Assembly: GCA_027341315.1 (NCBI GenBank) | Contig: DAIENA010000011.1 | Span: forward strand, 1-19,086 | DNA: 19,086 nt | Reading direction: 5' to 3' | From: an archaeon | Lineage (GTDB): Archaea > Nanobdellota > Nanobdellia > Pacearchaeales > GW2011-AR1 | Shown: one piece after another, positions 7,292 through 14,992 of the stretch | How the letters are laid out: each line of letters begins with the position of its first letter | Numbering within the stretch: the stretch's first letter is position 1 | Notes under the pieces: model-generated | Database searches by the model: none | Told to the model about the DNA's origin: nothing | What the model saw: only the letters and a program-made list of their open reading frames with translations | Made by a program: the position numbers and the translations under genes

Positions 7292-9754
7292 TTAAAACCA
7301 CTTTCCCAGTTTTTCCTGTTTTTTTCCGTCGACGATTTCTTTCACATCAATTTTGAAAACTTGAAAGATGTTTTCGACTGAGGGGATTATTTGGTTTTGA
7401 AGATAGTAATTTATGTCGTATTCTCCGGGTTCACCGTTCAGTTTGATTCTGTCTCTTATGAGTTTACTTTTTGTGTTTGTCTTTGCGACATAATATTCGA
7501 CTGAAGTAAACGGGTCAAATACAATTCCTTTTTCCTGCATTTTTTTTGCGGCGACGACGTGAGGGGTTATAGATTTGTATTCTTCGATTGGTTTTTTGAT
7601 ACTTGACTTAATCATTATTTCATTTTTTTCTATTTGTCTTTTTTTTAATTTTTCTATAATTTCTTTTAAATATTCAAGTGCCATTTTTTCATTTCCTTCC
7701 TTTAGGATTAACCTTAATATATGGTCTTGAGTGATTCTTGCAAGAGAGCACCAGTCTCTTCTCACTGTTTCGAATCCCCTTATTTTTAAATTTCCGTCTT
7801 CGTTAATCATTGCATATTTTTTCTTTGCGCCCGTCTCGCCGGAACGAGTCGTCACCCACAAGCCTCTTTTGAAAAATCCTTCAAGATCAATATGCATAAC
7901 TCCGGGAAGTTCGTCGTTGAGTTTTTTTAGCAAAACTTTTATTTCAGATTTTGGTTTTTCTTCTCTTGTAAATGCGACGCTGTCCGTGTCGCCGTATATA
8001 ACTTTATGTCCGGAGTTCTCTATTTTTTTTATTGTTTCGAGATTGTACTTTCTTACGAAAGCCAGAATTGTTGAAGAAGCTTCCCAGGAATAATATCTTG
8101 CACCGAAAAATCCGACGTATCCGTGTGCCGACGCTGACAAAAGTTTAAACGCGTTACTTCTCGCCTTGGTTATGAGGTTTGAATTTTTTTGGTATTCCTC
8201 TTTGTATATTTTTCTTTTTTCAAAAATTCCTTTTAAAATTTCAGGGAAGAATCCTCGTTTCTTTGAAAAGTAAAATTTTTTCCTTTTTCCTCCAACTAAA
8301 ATTTCCGGGGATTCTGTTGAATTTTTTTTAGAATCAGTTAAAGTTTCTTTGGATATATTGTGGGAGATTATTATCGACGTATGCATCGACGTGAAATCGA
8401 ACATTGCCAAGTCCTCGTAAAGACCGGGCTTCGGTTCGTAAACAAAAGCCCCTTCGACGTTTCCTTTTCTCCTTCTTTCTTCAATTTCGGAAATCCCGGG
8501 TTTTTTTTCCGGAATTTCATTAAACTCTTCAAGATGATGAAGAATATAAGACTCAATTTGTTTTGATAAACCGTTTCTTGAGATTTCAAAAATTGGTTCT
8601 TTAATTACTCTTGAAAATTCTAAAATATCCGGCCAAAATTTTTCAAAAAGCTGAAAAGTTAAATTTGAATCATGAAGGTTGTACTCAAAATATTTTTCCC
8701 AATCACTTATTTTTGAAGAGTGTCTTAATTCAAAATCTTTTTTTGTGTCTCCTAAAAATTCTTTTGAAACTTCCTTTAGAGACATTGATTCAGATTGCAT
8801 ATACTGAGAATATGTTGTTTTTATGAATTTTAATAAATCGACGTGGGTGATTCCGTTTATTTTTCCCCTCGTAAAAACGCCTTTTGATATCGATGGTTCG
8901 CTTGAGTCAATTCCAAGAGGCAGCTGAATTTTTAAAATTTTTGCTCTTGTTTTTAAGAAAGGAAGGTCAAAACTATCTGAATTGTAACCCACCAAAAAGT
9001 CCGGTGAAATTTTTTTTAAGTATTCGGTGAATTTTTCAAGAAGTTCTTTTTCATCTTTTACAAATTCTACATATTCATGTTTAGTCTTCTTTTTTTTCCA
9101 GGTGATAACTTTTTTGAAGTTTTCGCCATACAATGAAACCATTAATATTTCTCCGTTTTCAGGTTTTAAGGAATCTGTTTCAAGGTCGTAACAAAGAACT
9201 TTAGGTGAAAAATTTTCCTCTTTTAATGAAGAAAATTTTTCCAGTTTTATTACGAAATCAGTCTCAATAATTCGGTCTATTCCCCCGAAATCGTCCGACT
9301 CGTTTAAGACGTCTCCGGAAATTTTGTACCAATTCATCGGTTCAATTTTTTTTTCTATAATATAAGAAGTGGTAATACCAACGTCGTATCCTCTTATTTT
9401 TTCGATTCCTTCAATTTTTAAGTGCTCTGCAATTTCCGGAAGGTCTTTATAATTTGTCGCATAAATTTTTATTGCTTTTACAGATTTTCCTAAAAAATTT
9501 TTTTCCTTTATTTGGGTTTTCTCTACTTTTGTTTCTCTTCCTTTTGAGTTTAGGGAGATGGAGTTTATACGGCTCAAAATTTCATTTATTTTTTTTTCTT
9601 TTAAATTATCTTCAAGAATCGCCCAGACGTAGGGTTCGAAAAAATCTATCACGCAAATTTTTTTTCCGTCCTCGTTTCTTCCAAAAATCTCAATGTAATT
9701 TTTTCCCTCGTAATCAAAATAGTCAAAGTCTATCGGGATAAATTTCATTTCCAT
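7292..9754 (-). CDS. polB: Family B DNA polymerase with 3'-5' exonuclease
   Basis: An 820-residue replicative polymerase. The proofreading domain is intact: Exo I CYDLETD (Asp190, Glu192), Exo II GYNSDSFD (Asp260), Exo III YNLHD (Tyr358, Asp362). Polymerase motif A has Asp453 and motif C is YGDTDS (Asp589, Asp591), so catalysis should be possible. Motif A reads DFTSMHTSII instead of DFxSLYPSII, placing His458 at the steric-gate Tyr. Motif B reads KLLSASAHGY instead of KxLxNSxYGY, placing Ala541 and His544 at the conserved Asn and Tyr. The last residues QEKLGKWF (813-820) form a PCNA-interacting PIP box. No intein. Start supported by a TATA box 25 bases upstream. Divergent from the orphan at 9842 that precedes fen1. 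Confidence 0.97.
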   Translation of the reverse strand: MEMKFIPIDFDYFDYEGKNYIEIFGRNEDGKKICVIDFFEPYVWAILEDNLKEKKINEILSRINSISLNSKGRETKVEKTQIKEKNFLGKSVKAIKIYATNYKDLPEIAEHLKIEGIEKIRGYDVGITTSYIIEKKIEPMNWYKISGDVLNESDDFGGIDRIIETDFVIKLEKFSSLKEENFSPKVLCYDLETDSLKPENGEILMVSLYGENFKKVITWKKKKTKHEYVEFVKDEKELLEKFTEYLKKISPDFLVGYNSDSFDLPFLKTRAKILKIQLPLGIDSSEPSISKGVFTRGKINGITHVDLLKFIKTTYSQYMQSESMSLKEVSKEFLGDTKKDFELRHSSKISDWEKYFEYNLHDSNLTFQLFEKFWPDILEFSRVIKEPIFEISRNGLSKQIESYILHHLEEFNEIPEKKPGISEIEERRRKGNVEGAFVYEPKPGLYEDLAMFDFTSMHTSIIISHNISKETLTDSKKNSTESPEILVGGKRKKFYFSKKRGFFPEILKGIFEKRKIYKEEYQKNSNLITKARSNAFKLLSASAHGYVGFFGARYYSWEASSTILAFVRKYNLETIKKIENSGHKVIYGDTDSVAFTREEKPKSEIKVLLKKLNDELPGVMHIDLEGFFKRGLWVTTRSGETGAKKKYAMINEDGNLKIRGFETVRRDWCSLARITQDHILRLILKEGNEKMALEYLKEIIEKLKKRQIEKNEIMIKSSIKKPIEEYKSITPHVVAAKKMQEKGIVFDPFTSVEYYVAKTNTKSKLIRDRIKLNGEPGEYDINYYLQNQIIPSVENIFQVFKIDVKEIVDGKKQEKLGKWF

Positions 9755-9774
9755 TGTTTTTAAAAGACAATAAG

Positions 9775-9783
9775 TTTTATAAG
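9775..9783 (-). promoter_or_regulatory. TATA box, polB
   Basis: Minus-strand CTTATAAAA centred 25 bases before the ATG at 9754; favours that ATG over the one two codons later. Confidence 0.6.
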
Positions 9784-9812
9784 TTTAAGGGAGATTTTTG
9801 TAAATCGTAAGG

Positions 9813-9822
9813 TTTAAATATA
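9813..9822 (+). promoter_or_regulatory. TATA box, orphan at 9842
   Basis: TTTAAATATA centred 24 bases before the ATG, preceded by BRE-like CGTAAGG. Divergent from the polB promoter, with about 30 bases between the two boxes. Confidence 0.6.
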
Positions 9823-9841
9823 ACTCGAGTGTAGTAACAAC

Positions 9842-10195
9842 ATGGGAAAGAATAAAAGTCTGGTTGAACGAATTGGTACTTTTGAAGATGTAAACCGTTT
9901 TATCGAAGAAACTCTCTCAAAAAATTCGGGAGTAGATATTGAAGTTAAGGTAGTTCCCCTCGGGAACGCTATAGATTATCAAGAAAATCCCAAGTATGAA
10001 TTAATTTATTCAAATGATTTAATGGGTTCTATTAAGGAAGTTGTTTGTGGGACAAGCGGGGAGGAAGTTTTAAACACAGCTCTTGAGAATTTTAGATTTA
10101 TTCATCAAAAAAATAATTATTACATAGAGTCTAATAAGGGAGAAAATATTTTTTCATTTTATGAAACTCCTGAGGATGCAGTTCGTTTCAGTTAA
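9842..10195 (+). CDS. Hypothetical protein, 117 residues
   Basis: No family recognised. A small, acidic, soluble protein with an alternating helix/strand look: an N-terminal helix (FEDVNRFIEETLSK), then strand-like VDIEVKVVPLG, and later YYIESNKGENIFSFYETPEDAVRF. No cysteine motif or membrane segment. A TATA box at 9813-9822 lies 24 bases before the ATG, so the message is leaderless. It sits between polB (divergent) and fen1 (same strand, 30 bases downstream but with its own promoter), so a replication link is possible only by position. Low GC without CGTCG pentamers, unlike both flanking genes. Confidence 0.7.
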   Translation: MGKNKSLVERIGTFEDVNRFIEETLSKNSGVDIEVKVVPLGNAIDYQENPKYELIYSNDLMGSIKEVVCGTSGEEVLNTALENFRFIHQKNNYYIESNKGENIFSFYETPEDAVRFS

Positions 10196-10196
10196 A

Positions 10197-10205
10197 TATT
10201 TAATT
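10197..10205 (+). promoter_or_regulatory. TATA box, fen1
   Basis: TATTTAATT centred 25 bases before the ATG at 10226, immediately after the stop codon of the preceding gene. Confidence 0.5.
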
Positions 10206-10225
10206 AATAATTTTCTTATTTTTTC

Positions 10226-11263
10226 ATGGGACTAAATATCAGAGAAATTGTTTCCAGAAAAGAACTTGATGTTTCGGAACTTAAGGGAAAAATTGTTTGT
10301 GTAGACGCCTTCAATGTCCTTTATCAATTTTTGTCGACGATACGCCAATACGACGGAACGCCTTTGCAGGACGAGAAAGGGAATATTACGTCTCACTTAT
10401 CCGGAATATTTTACAGAAACATCTCGCTTTTGTCCGACGGCGTGAAGATGGTTTACGTTTTTGACGGAGAACCGCCGAAACTTAAAGAAAAAATTCATGA
10501 AGTCAGGGGAAATTTAAGAAGTATTGCAAGAGAAAAATATGATTCCGCAAAGAAGGATGAAGACATTGAAGACATGAAAAGATACTCTTCGCAATTGATA
10601 CGACTCGACGACAAAATGATCGAAGAAGCAAAAGAACTTCTTTGTGCTCTTGGAATTTGCGTTGTTCAGGCGCCCGGGGAGGGGGAAGCTGAGGCGTCTT
10701 ACTTATCAAGAAAGAGCGGAATTTACGGTGTCGTTAGTCAGGATTACGACTCGCTTGTTTTTGGCGCTCCGATTTTAATTCGGAATTTAACAGTCTCAAA
10801 AAAAAGAAAAACTCCGTCGGGTTACGTCGAAGTGAAACCCGAAAAGATTGTTCTTACCAATCTTCTTTCCGAATTGAAAATTGATTTGGACCAGCTGATT
10901 TCTCTTGCGGTTATTGTCGGGACGGATTACAATCCAAAAGGAATTCCGCGCATAGGTCAAAAAAAGGCGTTAAAAATAGTTCAGGATTTCAAGACTCCGG
11001 AAAAAATTTTTGAGTCTCTTGGCGACAAAATAAAAGAACTTTCTCCGGAGGATAAATTCGACTGGAAAGTTATTTTTTCGCTTTTTCGCGCCCCAAAAAC
11101 GAACGACTTTGATATAAAATTTCCGCAGATTGATTTGGATAAAATAAAAGAAATTCTCGTCGTGCGACACGGTTTTTCGGAAGAAAGAGTTAACAATCAA
11201 CTTGAAAAATTGACAAATCTAAAAAAGATAAAAAATCAGAAAAGTTTGGGAAGTTGGATGTGA
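10226..11263 (+). CDS. fen: Flap endonuclease 1
   Basis: A 345-residue structure-specific nuclease that removes 5' flaps during Okazaki-fragment maturation and repair. The N and I domains contain all expected metal-binding acids: Asp27 (VCVDAFN), Asp80 (FDGEPP), Glu152 and Glu154 (APGEGEAEA), Asp173 and Asp175 (SQDYDS) and Asp234 (VGTDYN). The helix-hairpin-helix region follows (GIPRIGQKKALK). The C-terminus QKSLGSWM (338-345) is a PIP box for PCNA, with Met in place of the usual final Phe. Mature Gly2 (MGLNI) fits the family, in which the N-terminus lies near the active site after methionine removal. The T-rich promoter has a TATA box at about 10197-10205, just past the preceding stop codon, so the gene is probably transcribed on its own as a leaderless mRNA. 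Confidence 0.97.
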   Translation: MGLNIREIVSRKELDVSELKGKIVCVDAFNVLYQFLSTIRQYDGTPLQDEKGNITSHLSGIFYRNISLLSDGVKMVYVFDGEPPKLKEKIHEVRGNLRSIAREKYDSAKKDEDIEDMKRYSSQLIRLDDKMIEEAKELLCALGICVVQAPGEGEAEASYLSRKSGIYGVVSQDYDSLVFGAPILIRNLTVSKKRKTPSGYVEVKPEKIVLTNLLSELKIDLDQLISLAVIVGTDYNPKGIPRIGQKKALKIVQDFKTPEKIFESLGDKIKELSPEDKFDWKVIFSLFRAPKTNDFDIKFPQIDLDKIKEILVVRHGFSEERVNNQLEKLTNLKKIKNQKSLGSWM

Positions 11264-11286
11264 ACTTGCTTTTGAGTAAAGAAACG

Positions 11287-11294
11287 TTTAAATA
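11287..11294 (+). promoter_or_regulatory. TATA box, membrane protein at 11316
   Basis: TTTAAATA centred 25 bases before the ATG, with BRE-like AGAAACG before it. Confidence 0.6.
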
Positions 11295-11315
11295 ATTCGA
11301 AGAAATAGATACAAG

Positions 11316-11906
11316 ATGAGCGAAAATAAGTATATAGAACGTCTTGAAAGAATCAAAGAATCTGTTGCCTTTAAGGAGGGATATAAGTTGGAAAATTCCA
11401 AGATGAATCGGAGAGAAGAAGATCTTTATGCGGGATATAGAGTTAGCGATAAAGATATTGAGAAAATGAATCAGTATGAAAAAGGTCGAATGATTTCCAA
11501 CGCCAGTGAATTAATGAGTAAGTCATTAAGAGAGAAAAATTCCTCATCTGCTCTTACCGCTGCAAAAATTTATGAAAGTTTTGGTTATGGGAATAGAAGC
11601 TCTGTTAAAAATAGATTGGTAAAAGCACTTGAGGAAGAAAAGAATAAAAATCATTATTTTTATAAGGAGACTTTACCAATTGCTATGGATTTTATTAAGC
11701 GAAATTCAGGCGACCAGAAGAAAGATATCTCAAATAAAGTATTGGGCATAGGTGCGATTGCCGGATTCGTGTTTAGTTTGTTCTTTTTGTCGTCGAACGT
11801 CACGGGAAATGTCATAGGAAACGCCGGCCTCGCGTCGAACAACGCCGCCGGAATCATAACCTTAATTGCTTCTTTTTTACTCGCGTTTTTAGCGTTGAAT
11901 AAATAA
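11316..11906 (+). CDS. Hypothetical protein with C-terminal membrane hairpin
   Basis: A 196-residue protein of unknown role. Residues 1-140 are strongly charged and helical, with no catalytic motif seen. Two hydrophobic segments at about 142-159 and 176-194 are separated by a short loop, NVTGNVIGNAGLASNN, so it is probably anchored in the membrane with a large cytoplasmic N-terminal domain. The stretch coding for the loop (about 11790-11860) is much richer in G and C than the rest of the gene and contains two CGTCG pentamers, while the first 460 bases contain none. Start supported by a TATA box at 11287-11294. Function unknown. Confidence 0.72.
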   Translation: MSENKYIERLERIKESVAFKEGYKLENSKMNRREEDLYAGYRVSDKDIEKMNQYEKGRMISNASELMSKSLREKNSSSALTAAKIYESFGYGNRSSVKNRLVKALEEEKNKNHYFYKETLPIAMDFIKRNSGDQKKDISNKVLGIGAIAGFVFSLFFLSSNVTGNVIGNAGLASNNAAGIITLIASFLLAFLALNK

Positions 11907-11982
11907 GTTTTGGAATTTCTCTTTCGGAGTGTCTTGGTGATTTTTTAGTGTTGTAACTCTTAAAGAACAACAATTAGAAAGA

Positions 11983-11990
11983 TTTATAAA
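11983..11990 (+). promoter_or_regulatory. TATA box, orphan at 12012
   Basis: TTTATAAA centred 25 bases before the ATG. Part of a 19-nt segment (11973-11991) matching 2778-2796 with one mismatch. Confidence 0.65.
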
Positions 11991-12011
11991 TCTCTTTATA
12001 CTGTTTTTGGT

Positions 12012-12407
12012 ATGGATAAAGGAAAATTAATTACATATGGTTCAAATATAATTGTAAATCCCGCGGTAAATTTGATAAAAGCAGGGAAGTATATTGGAAA
12101 TCCGGGAAACCTTTATGGAGGAGTTTTTTATGGCGCATTGGATATAGCGAGTTCTTTATCACCTAAGATTAAAAAAAGCACTTTTTCAGGTCTTGCAAAG
12201 GTTGTGGGAATGACTGCTTTTGGAGTGAAGTCAGTTAGTGATCTTGTTTCGGTTGTCAATGGTAACTATCATCCGGCAATTGACTTTGTATTTGATGCTT
12301 CGATGGTTCTAACACTTGGAAAAGACGTATTTGAAATTTATGGTGGGGGCAAAGGAAAAAAAGACTTGGTCGACGATTTAAAAAAATTGGTTCCAAATAG
12401 AAAATAA
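12012..12407 (+). CDS. Hypothetical protein, 131 residues, small-residue rich
   Basis: No family recognised. Much of residues 20-105 is rich in Gly, Ala, Ser and Val (for example GNLYGGVFYGALDIASS and TFSGLAKVVGMTAFGV), with weakly hydrophobic stretches that could associate with membranes, followed by a charged tail GGGKGKKDLVDDLKKLV. No signal peptide. A TATA box TTTATAAA at 11983-11990 lies 25 bases before the ATG. The BRE/TATA segment is nearly identical to that of the DUF3419-like gene at 2818. It converges on the membrane-protein gene at 12409 with a 1-base gap. Confidence 0.68.
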   Translation: MDKGKLITYGSNIIVNPAVNLIKAGKYIGNPGNLYGGVFYGALDIASSLSPKIKKSTFSGLAKVVGMTAFGVKSVSDLVSVVNGNYHPAIDFVFDASMVLTLGKDVFEIYGGGKGKKDLVDDLKKLVPNRK

Positions 12408-12408
12408 C

Positions 12409-13284
12409 TCAGTACCCTGCTTTTCTTCTGATTTCATTTACGGATTTGTAATTCATAATATACTTATTTGATAAGAATTCTCTCTCGCTAACACCTTGCC
12501 TTCTTGCCATTTTAGTTATTACATCCATTGCTTGTAAAGTTCTTCTTGCTTCTTGAGGATTGTTTCTTGAGATTTGGTTGAACCGATTTCCATATGCAAT
12601 ATATTTCTGTTTTAAATCATAAATGGATCTTCTTTTTTGTTGCATTTGGATTGTAGAAGAATTCGGAATACTCCCCCCTAAATTACCATTCGGAGTGTTT
12701 TTATCTTTTTTTTTAAGAAGCTTTTTGTACCACTTTTCCTGATAGGAAATTTTGTCTTTTGGTTTTCTTTTATGAATTATCAACGCTAAAAGTAAAAATA
12801 TTCCTCCAATAATTATTCCGCCGGCTTGTTCGTACAAAACTCCGAATAAGGAAAGTGCGAGAAGTGTTGCTCCCAAAATAAAGAATAATATTGCGAAAAA
12901 ATTTCTAAAACCTTTCTTGGCAATTAAGATTAATGCAATTATTACTGCAATCATCCAAAGTATTGTTGAAAGCATGCTTCCCGAAATTCCAAAACGATAT
13001 AAAAAGTCTTCGAACGAAAATCCCGACGAGACGATTCCCCAGAGCGAGAACGACGCCGCGCAAAGGGCGATTATCCAGCGGACTCCCCTGTTTTCTCCGA
13101 GAGGAGTTTTACCGACTATAAAATAAATTACTGCAAAAATAGTTGCAAAAAGAAGAGCGGTCAGGTACATCGAAACGTTGAAAATTGAAAAAAGGTTTCC
13201 GAAGGTGAATGAAGTGAAACTGTAAGCGGAGACAAAATTCAAACTAAATAAAGAAAGCAAAAAAAATCCGAACTCTTTTTTCAT
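12409..13284 (-). CDS. Multi-pass membrane protein with cytoplasmic basic tail
   Basis: A 291-residue protein. A signal-like N-terminus (MKKEFGFFLLSLFSLNFVSA) is followed by about five hydrophobic segments near 38-58, 69-88, 104-122, 128-150 and 155-171. Residues from about 172 onward are basic and polar (KRKPKDK and later KQKYIAYGNRFNQISR) and probably cytoplasmic. No enzymatic motif. The frame extends to a TTG at 13299, but the ATG at 13284 starts the signal sequence and lies 24 bases from a minus-strand TATA box at 13303-13313, so I use it. Function unknown. Confidence 0.75.
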   Translation of the reverse strand: MKKEFGFFLLSLFSLNFVSAYSFTSFTFGNLFSIFNVSMYLTALLFATIFAVIYFIVGKTPLGENRGVRWIIALCAASFSLWGIVSSGFSFEDFLYRFGISGSMLSTILWMIAVIIALILIAKKGFRNFFAILFFILGATLLALSLFGVLYEQAGGIIIGGIFLLLALIIHKRKPKDKISYQEKWYKKLLKKKDKNTPNGNLGGSIPNSSTIQMQQKRRSIYDLKQKYIAYGNRFNQISRNNPQEARRTLQAMDVITKMARRQGVSEREFLSNKYIMNYKSVNEIRRKAGY

Positions 13285-13302
13285 GCTGGATTTAACCAAC
13301 TG

Positions 13303-13313
13303 AAATTTAAAAA
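13303..13313 (-). promoter_or_regulatory. TATA box, membrane protein at 13284
   Basis: Minus-strand TTTTTAAATTT centred 24 bases before ATG 13284; argues against the TTG at 13299. Confidence 0.55.
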
Positions 13314-13367
13314 GATATCTTTATCCCTATTCGTTCTAAGGTAAAAATTCCTGGCAGAATTAGAAGG

Positions 13368-13377
13368 TATTTTAAAT
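13368..13377 (+). promoter_or_regulatory. TATA box, Trm5-like gene
   Basis: TATTTTAAAT centred 25 bases before the ATG at 13398, preceded by BRE-like AGAAGG. Confidence 0.6.
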
Positions 13378-13397
13378 GAAATTTATTTAGTTTTTTT

Positions 13398-14186
13398 ATG
13401 AAGCAGCGGGCGTTTAGTTTGTTTGGAAACATTGCCATTGTTAATTTTTCAAACAGTTCGACAAAAAAAGAAAAACTTAATTTTGCAACGGAAATTATGA
13501 ATAAAAACAAAGGCATCCTGACCGTTTTGGAAAAGTTGGGAAAATTTCGCGGACGGTTAAGAAAGCAAACGACAAAGTTTATTGCAGGTGTTAAAACAAA
13601 GGAGGCAGTTTACAGGGAAAACAACTGCATTTTCAGATTTAACGTCGACGACACGTATTTTTCTCCGAGATTATCCAATGAAAGAAAAGAAATTGCCGGG
13701 AAAATTAAAAAGAACGACGACGTTTTCGTTTCGTTCGCCGGAGTTTCCCCATTTTCAATTGTTATTGCCAAAAATTCGTCTGCTAAAAAAGTTTATTCAA
13801 ATGAATTAAATCGAAAGGCAAATGAGTATGCCCGTGAAAATATTTTAAGAAATAAGGTTCAGGATAAAGTGGAACTTGTCCCGGGCGATTTCAAAAAAGT
13901 TTCAGAAAAATTAAAAAAAGAAAAGAAAACTTTTGACGTGATTGTCATGCCGAGACCTCAACTAAAAGAAACCTTTTTGCAGGAGGCATTTAATTTATCT
14001 AAAAAAGGAACGCGTATTTATTACTATGACTTTTGTCCGGTTAAAGAGGTGGATGAAAAAGTGGAAATGATTGAAAAAATTGCAAAAAAATTAAAAAGAA
14101 AAATAAAAATTACAAATGTTAAAAATGCCGGAGAGGTTGCTCCGTATAAAGTCAGGGTGAGAATTGATTTTGAATTGAGGAATTAA
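13398..14186 (+). CDS. Trm5/Met-10+-like tRNA methyltransferase
   Basis: A 262-residue protein resembling archaeal Trm5/Taw2-family enzymes, which methylate or further modify guanosine 37 of tRNA. Residues 67-100 (TKEAVYRENNCIFRF, then YFSPRLSNERKEIA) match the family's FSPRLxxER region. VFVSFAGVSPFS at 109-120 is the SAM motif (usually VVDMFAGVGPFS). GDFKKV at 163-168 and YYYDFCP at 208-214 also match. Motif IV, usually MNLP, reads VMPRPQ at 183-188, so the conserved Asn is absent. This is shorter than typical Trm5 (about 330 residues) because the N-terminal D1 domain is reduced. TATA box 25 bases upstream; convergent with the TrmB-like gene, overlapping by 4 bases. Confidence 0.75.
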   Translation: MKQRAFSLFGNIAIVNFSNSSTKKEKLNFATEIMNKNKGILTVLEKLGKFRGRLRKQTTKFIAGVKTKEAVYRENNCIFRFNVDDTYFSPRLSNERKEIAGKIKKNDDVFVSFAGVSPFSIVIAKNSSAKKVYSNELNRKANEYARENILRNKVQDKVELVPGDFKKVSEKLKKEKKTFDVIVMPRPQLKETFLQEAFNLSKKGTRIYYYDFCPVKEVDEKVEMIEKIAKKLKRKIKITNVKNAGEVAPYKVRVRIDFELRN

Positions 14187-14899
14187 TCGGAAGCTTTTTT
14201 CCATAGGTAATTAAAATAATTTTTGTAGGATTCATATATCGCTTTATGTTCTATTAAAATTCCTATGGGGTTTTCAACCCACATAATTAGTGCGACCTTT
14301 TTTTCAAAAAGGTAAGTGGAAACTGAAGAATTAAATTCTTTTGGAATGTATTTTATTTTAGTGAGTTTTAATTTCACATTTCCAATTTTTCTGTTTGCAA
14401 TTATTCTCATTTTAATTTTTCTTTTTATTCTTTCTTTGTCCCATTTTGGGTAATCATAAGGGAGAAATTCTTTTATTTTAAACTCTGCCCCAAAATCCAG
14501 AATTTCCTCTTTTGAGTCTAACATTTCTTTGAAAATCGTCTTTATTCCGACAATTCCTTTAAAGCTGTGAACTTCTTGTTTTTCATTGTCTGAATTAAAA
14601 TCTAAGAGTAGTTCTGGAATTATCCTTTTGGCGTCTTCAAGTTTGGCTTCTTTTTCCTTTATTAATTCTAAAATCTTTTTGGGATTTCCAGCTTCAAATA
14701 AAAGTTTATTTGATTTTATTATTTGGCTTACTAATCCTTTTCCCGAGAGACCTCTCAATGCATCGTAAACTGAAACCCTATGAACTCCTGACTTTCTTGA
14801 AACTTCATTTGCGGAAGAGGAGCCTATTTTAATCAATGTTAAATAACACTTTGATTCATTGGGACTTAATCCTACCTTTTCAAGTTCTTTTTCTTTCAT
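14183..14899 (-). CDS. TrmB-family transcriptional regulator
   Basis: A 238-residue archaeal regulator. Residues about 1-62 form a winged helix-turn-helix typical of TrmB: LGLSPNESKCYLTLIKIG-like opening, then SANEVSRKSGV and recognition-helix region HRVSVYDALRGLSGKGLV. A coiled segment (about 74-98) and a PLD-like regulatory domain (about 112-235) follow. The C-terminal sugar-binding domain of the longer Thermococcus TrmB is missing, so a sugar effector should not be assumed. A leaderless start is supported by TTTATAAA at 14921-14928. It is divergent from the leader-ORF/exported-protein operon, and the 19-bp palindrome at 14941-14959 between the two promoters is a good operator candidate (inference). 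Confidence 0.88.
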   Translation of the reverse strand: MKEKELEKVGLSPNESKCYLTLIKIGSSSANEVSRKSGVHRVSVYDALRGLSGKGLVSQIIKSNKLLFEAGNPKKILELIKEKEAKLEDAKRIIPELLLDFNSDNEKQEVHSFKGIVGIKTIFKEMLDSKEEILDFGAEFKIKEFLPYDYPKWDKERIKRKIKMRIIANRKIGNVKLKLTKIKYIPKEFNSSVSTYLFEKKVALIMWVENPIGILIEHKAIYESYKNYFNYLWKKASD

Positions 14900-14920
14900 A
14901 AAAAATGGAGAGGTTTAACT

Positions 14921-14928
14921 TTTATAAA
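14921..14928 (-). promoter_or_regulatory. TATA box, TrmB-like regulator
   Basis: TTTATAAA (self-complementary) centred 25 bases before the regulator's ATG at 14899. Confidence 0.65.
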
Positions 14929-14940
14929 TTTTACTAATGT

Positions 14941-14959
14941 TGTAGTGGCAATTACTACA
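14941..14959. promoter_or_regulatory. Candidate TrmB-type operator palindrome
   Basis: TGTAGT-GGCAATT-ACTACA, perfect 6-bp arms over 19 bp, between the divergent promoters and touching the BRE of the rightward TATA-like box at 14961-14970. Binding here would directly affect the rightward operon. Confidence 0.5.
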
Positions 14960-14960
14960 C

Positions 14961-14970
14961 TTATTTAAGT
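14961..14970 (+). promoter_or_regulatory. TATA-like box of the leader-ORF operon
   Basis: TTATTTAAGT centred about 27 bases before the ATG at 14993. This places the RNA start at the upstream ORF, giving the exported-protein gene a leader of about 65 bases. Confidence 0.5.
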
Positions 14971-14992
14971 ATTCTCTTTACTCTTGTATTTT

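Noticed and set aside
11950..11971. GTTGT...ACAAC inverted repeat before the orphan at 12012
   Set aside because: Arms of 5 bp with a 12-base spacer; too weak to call a site.
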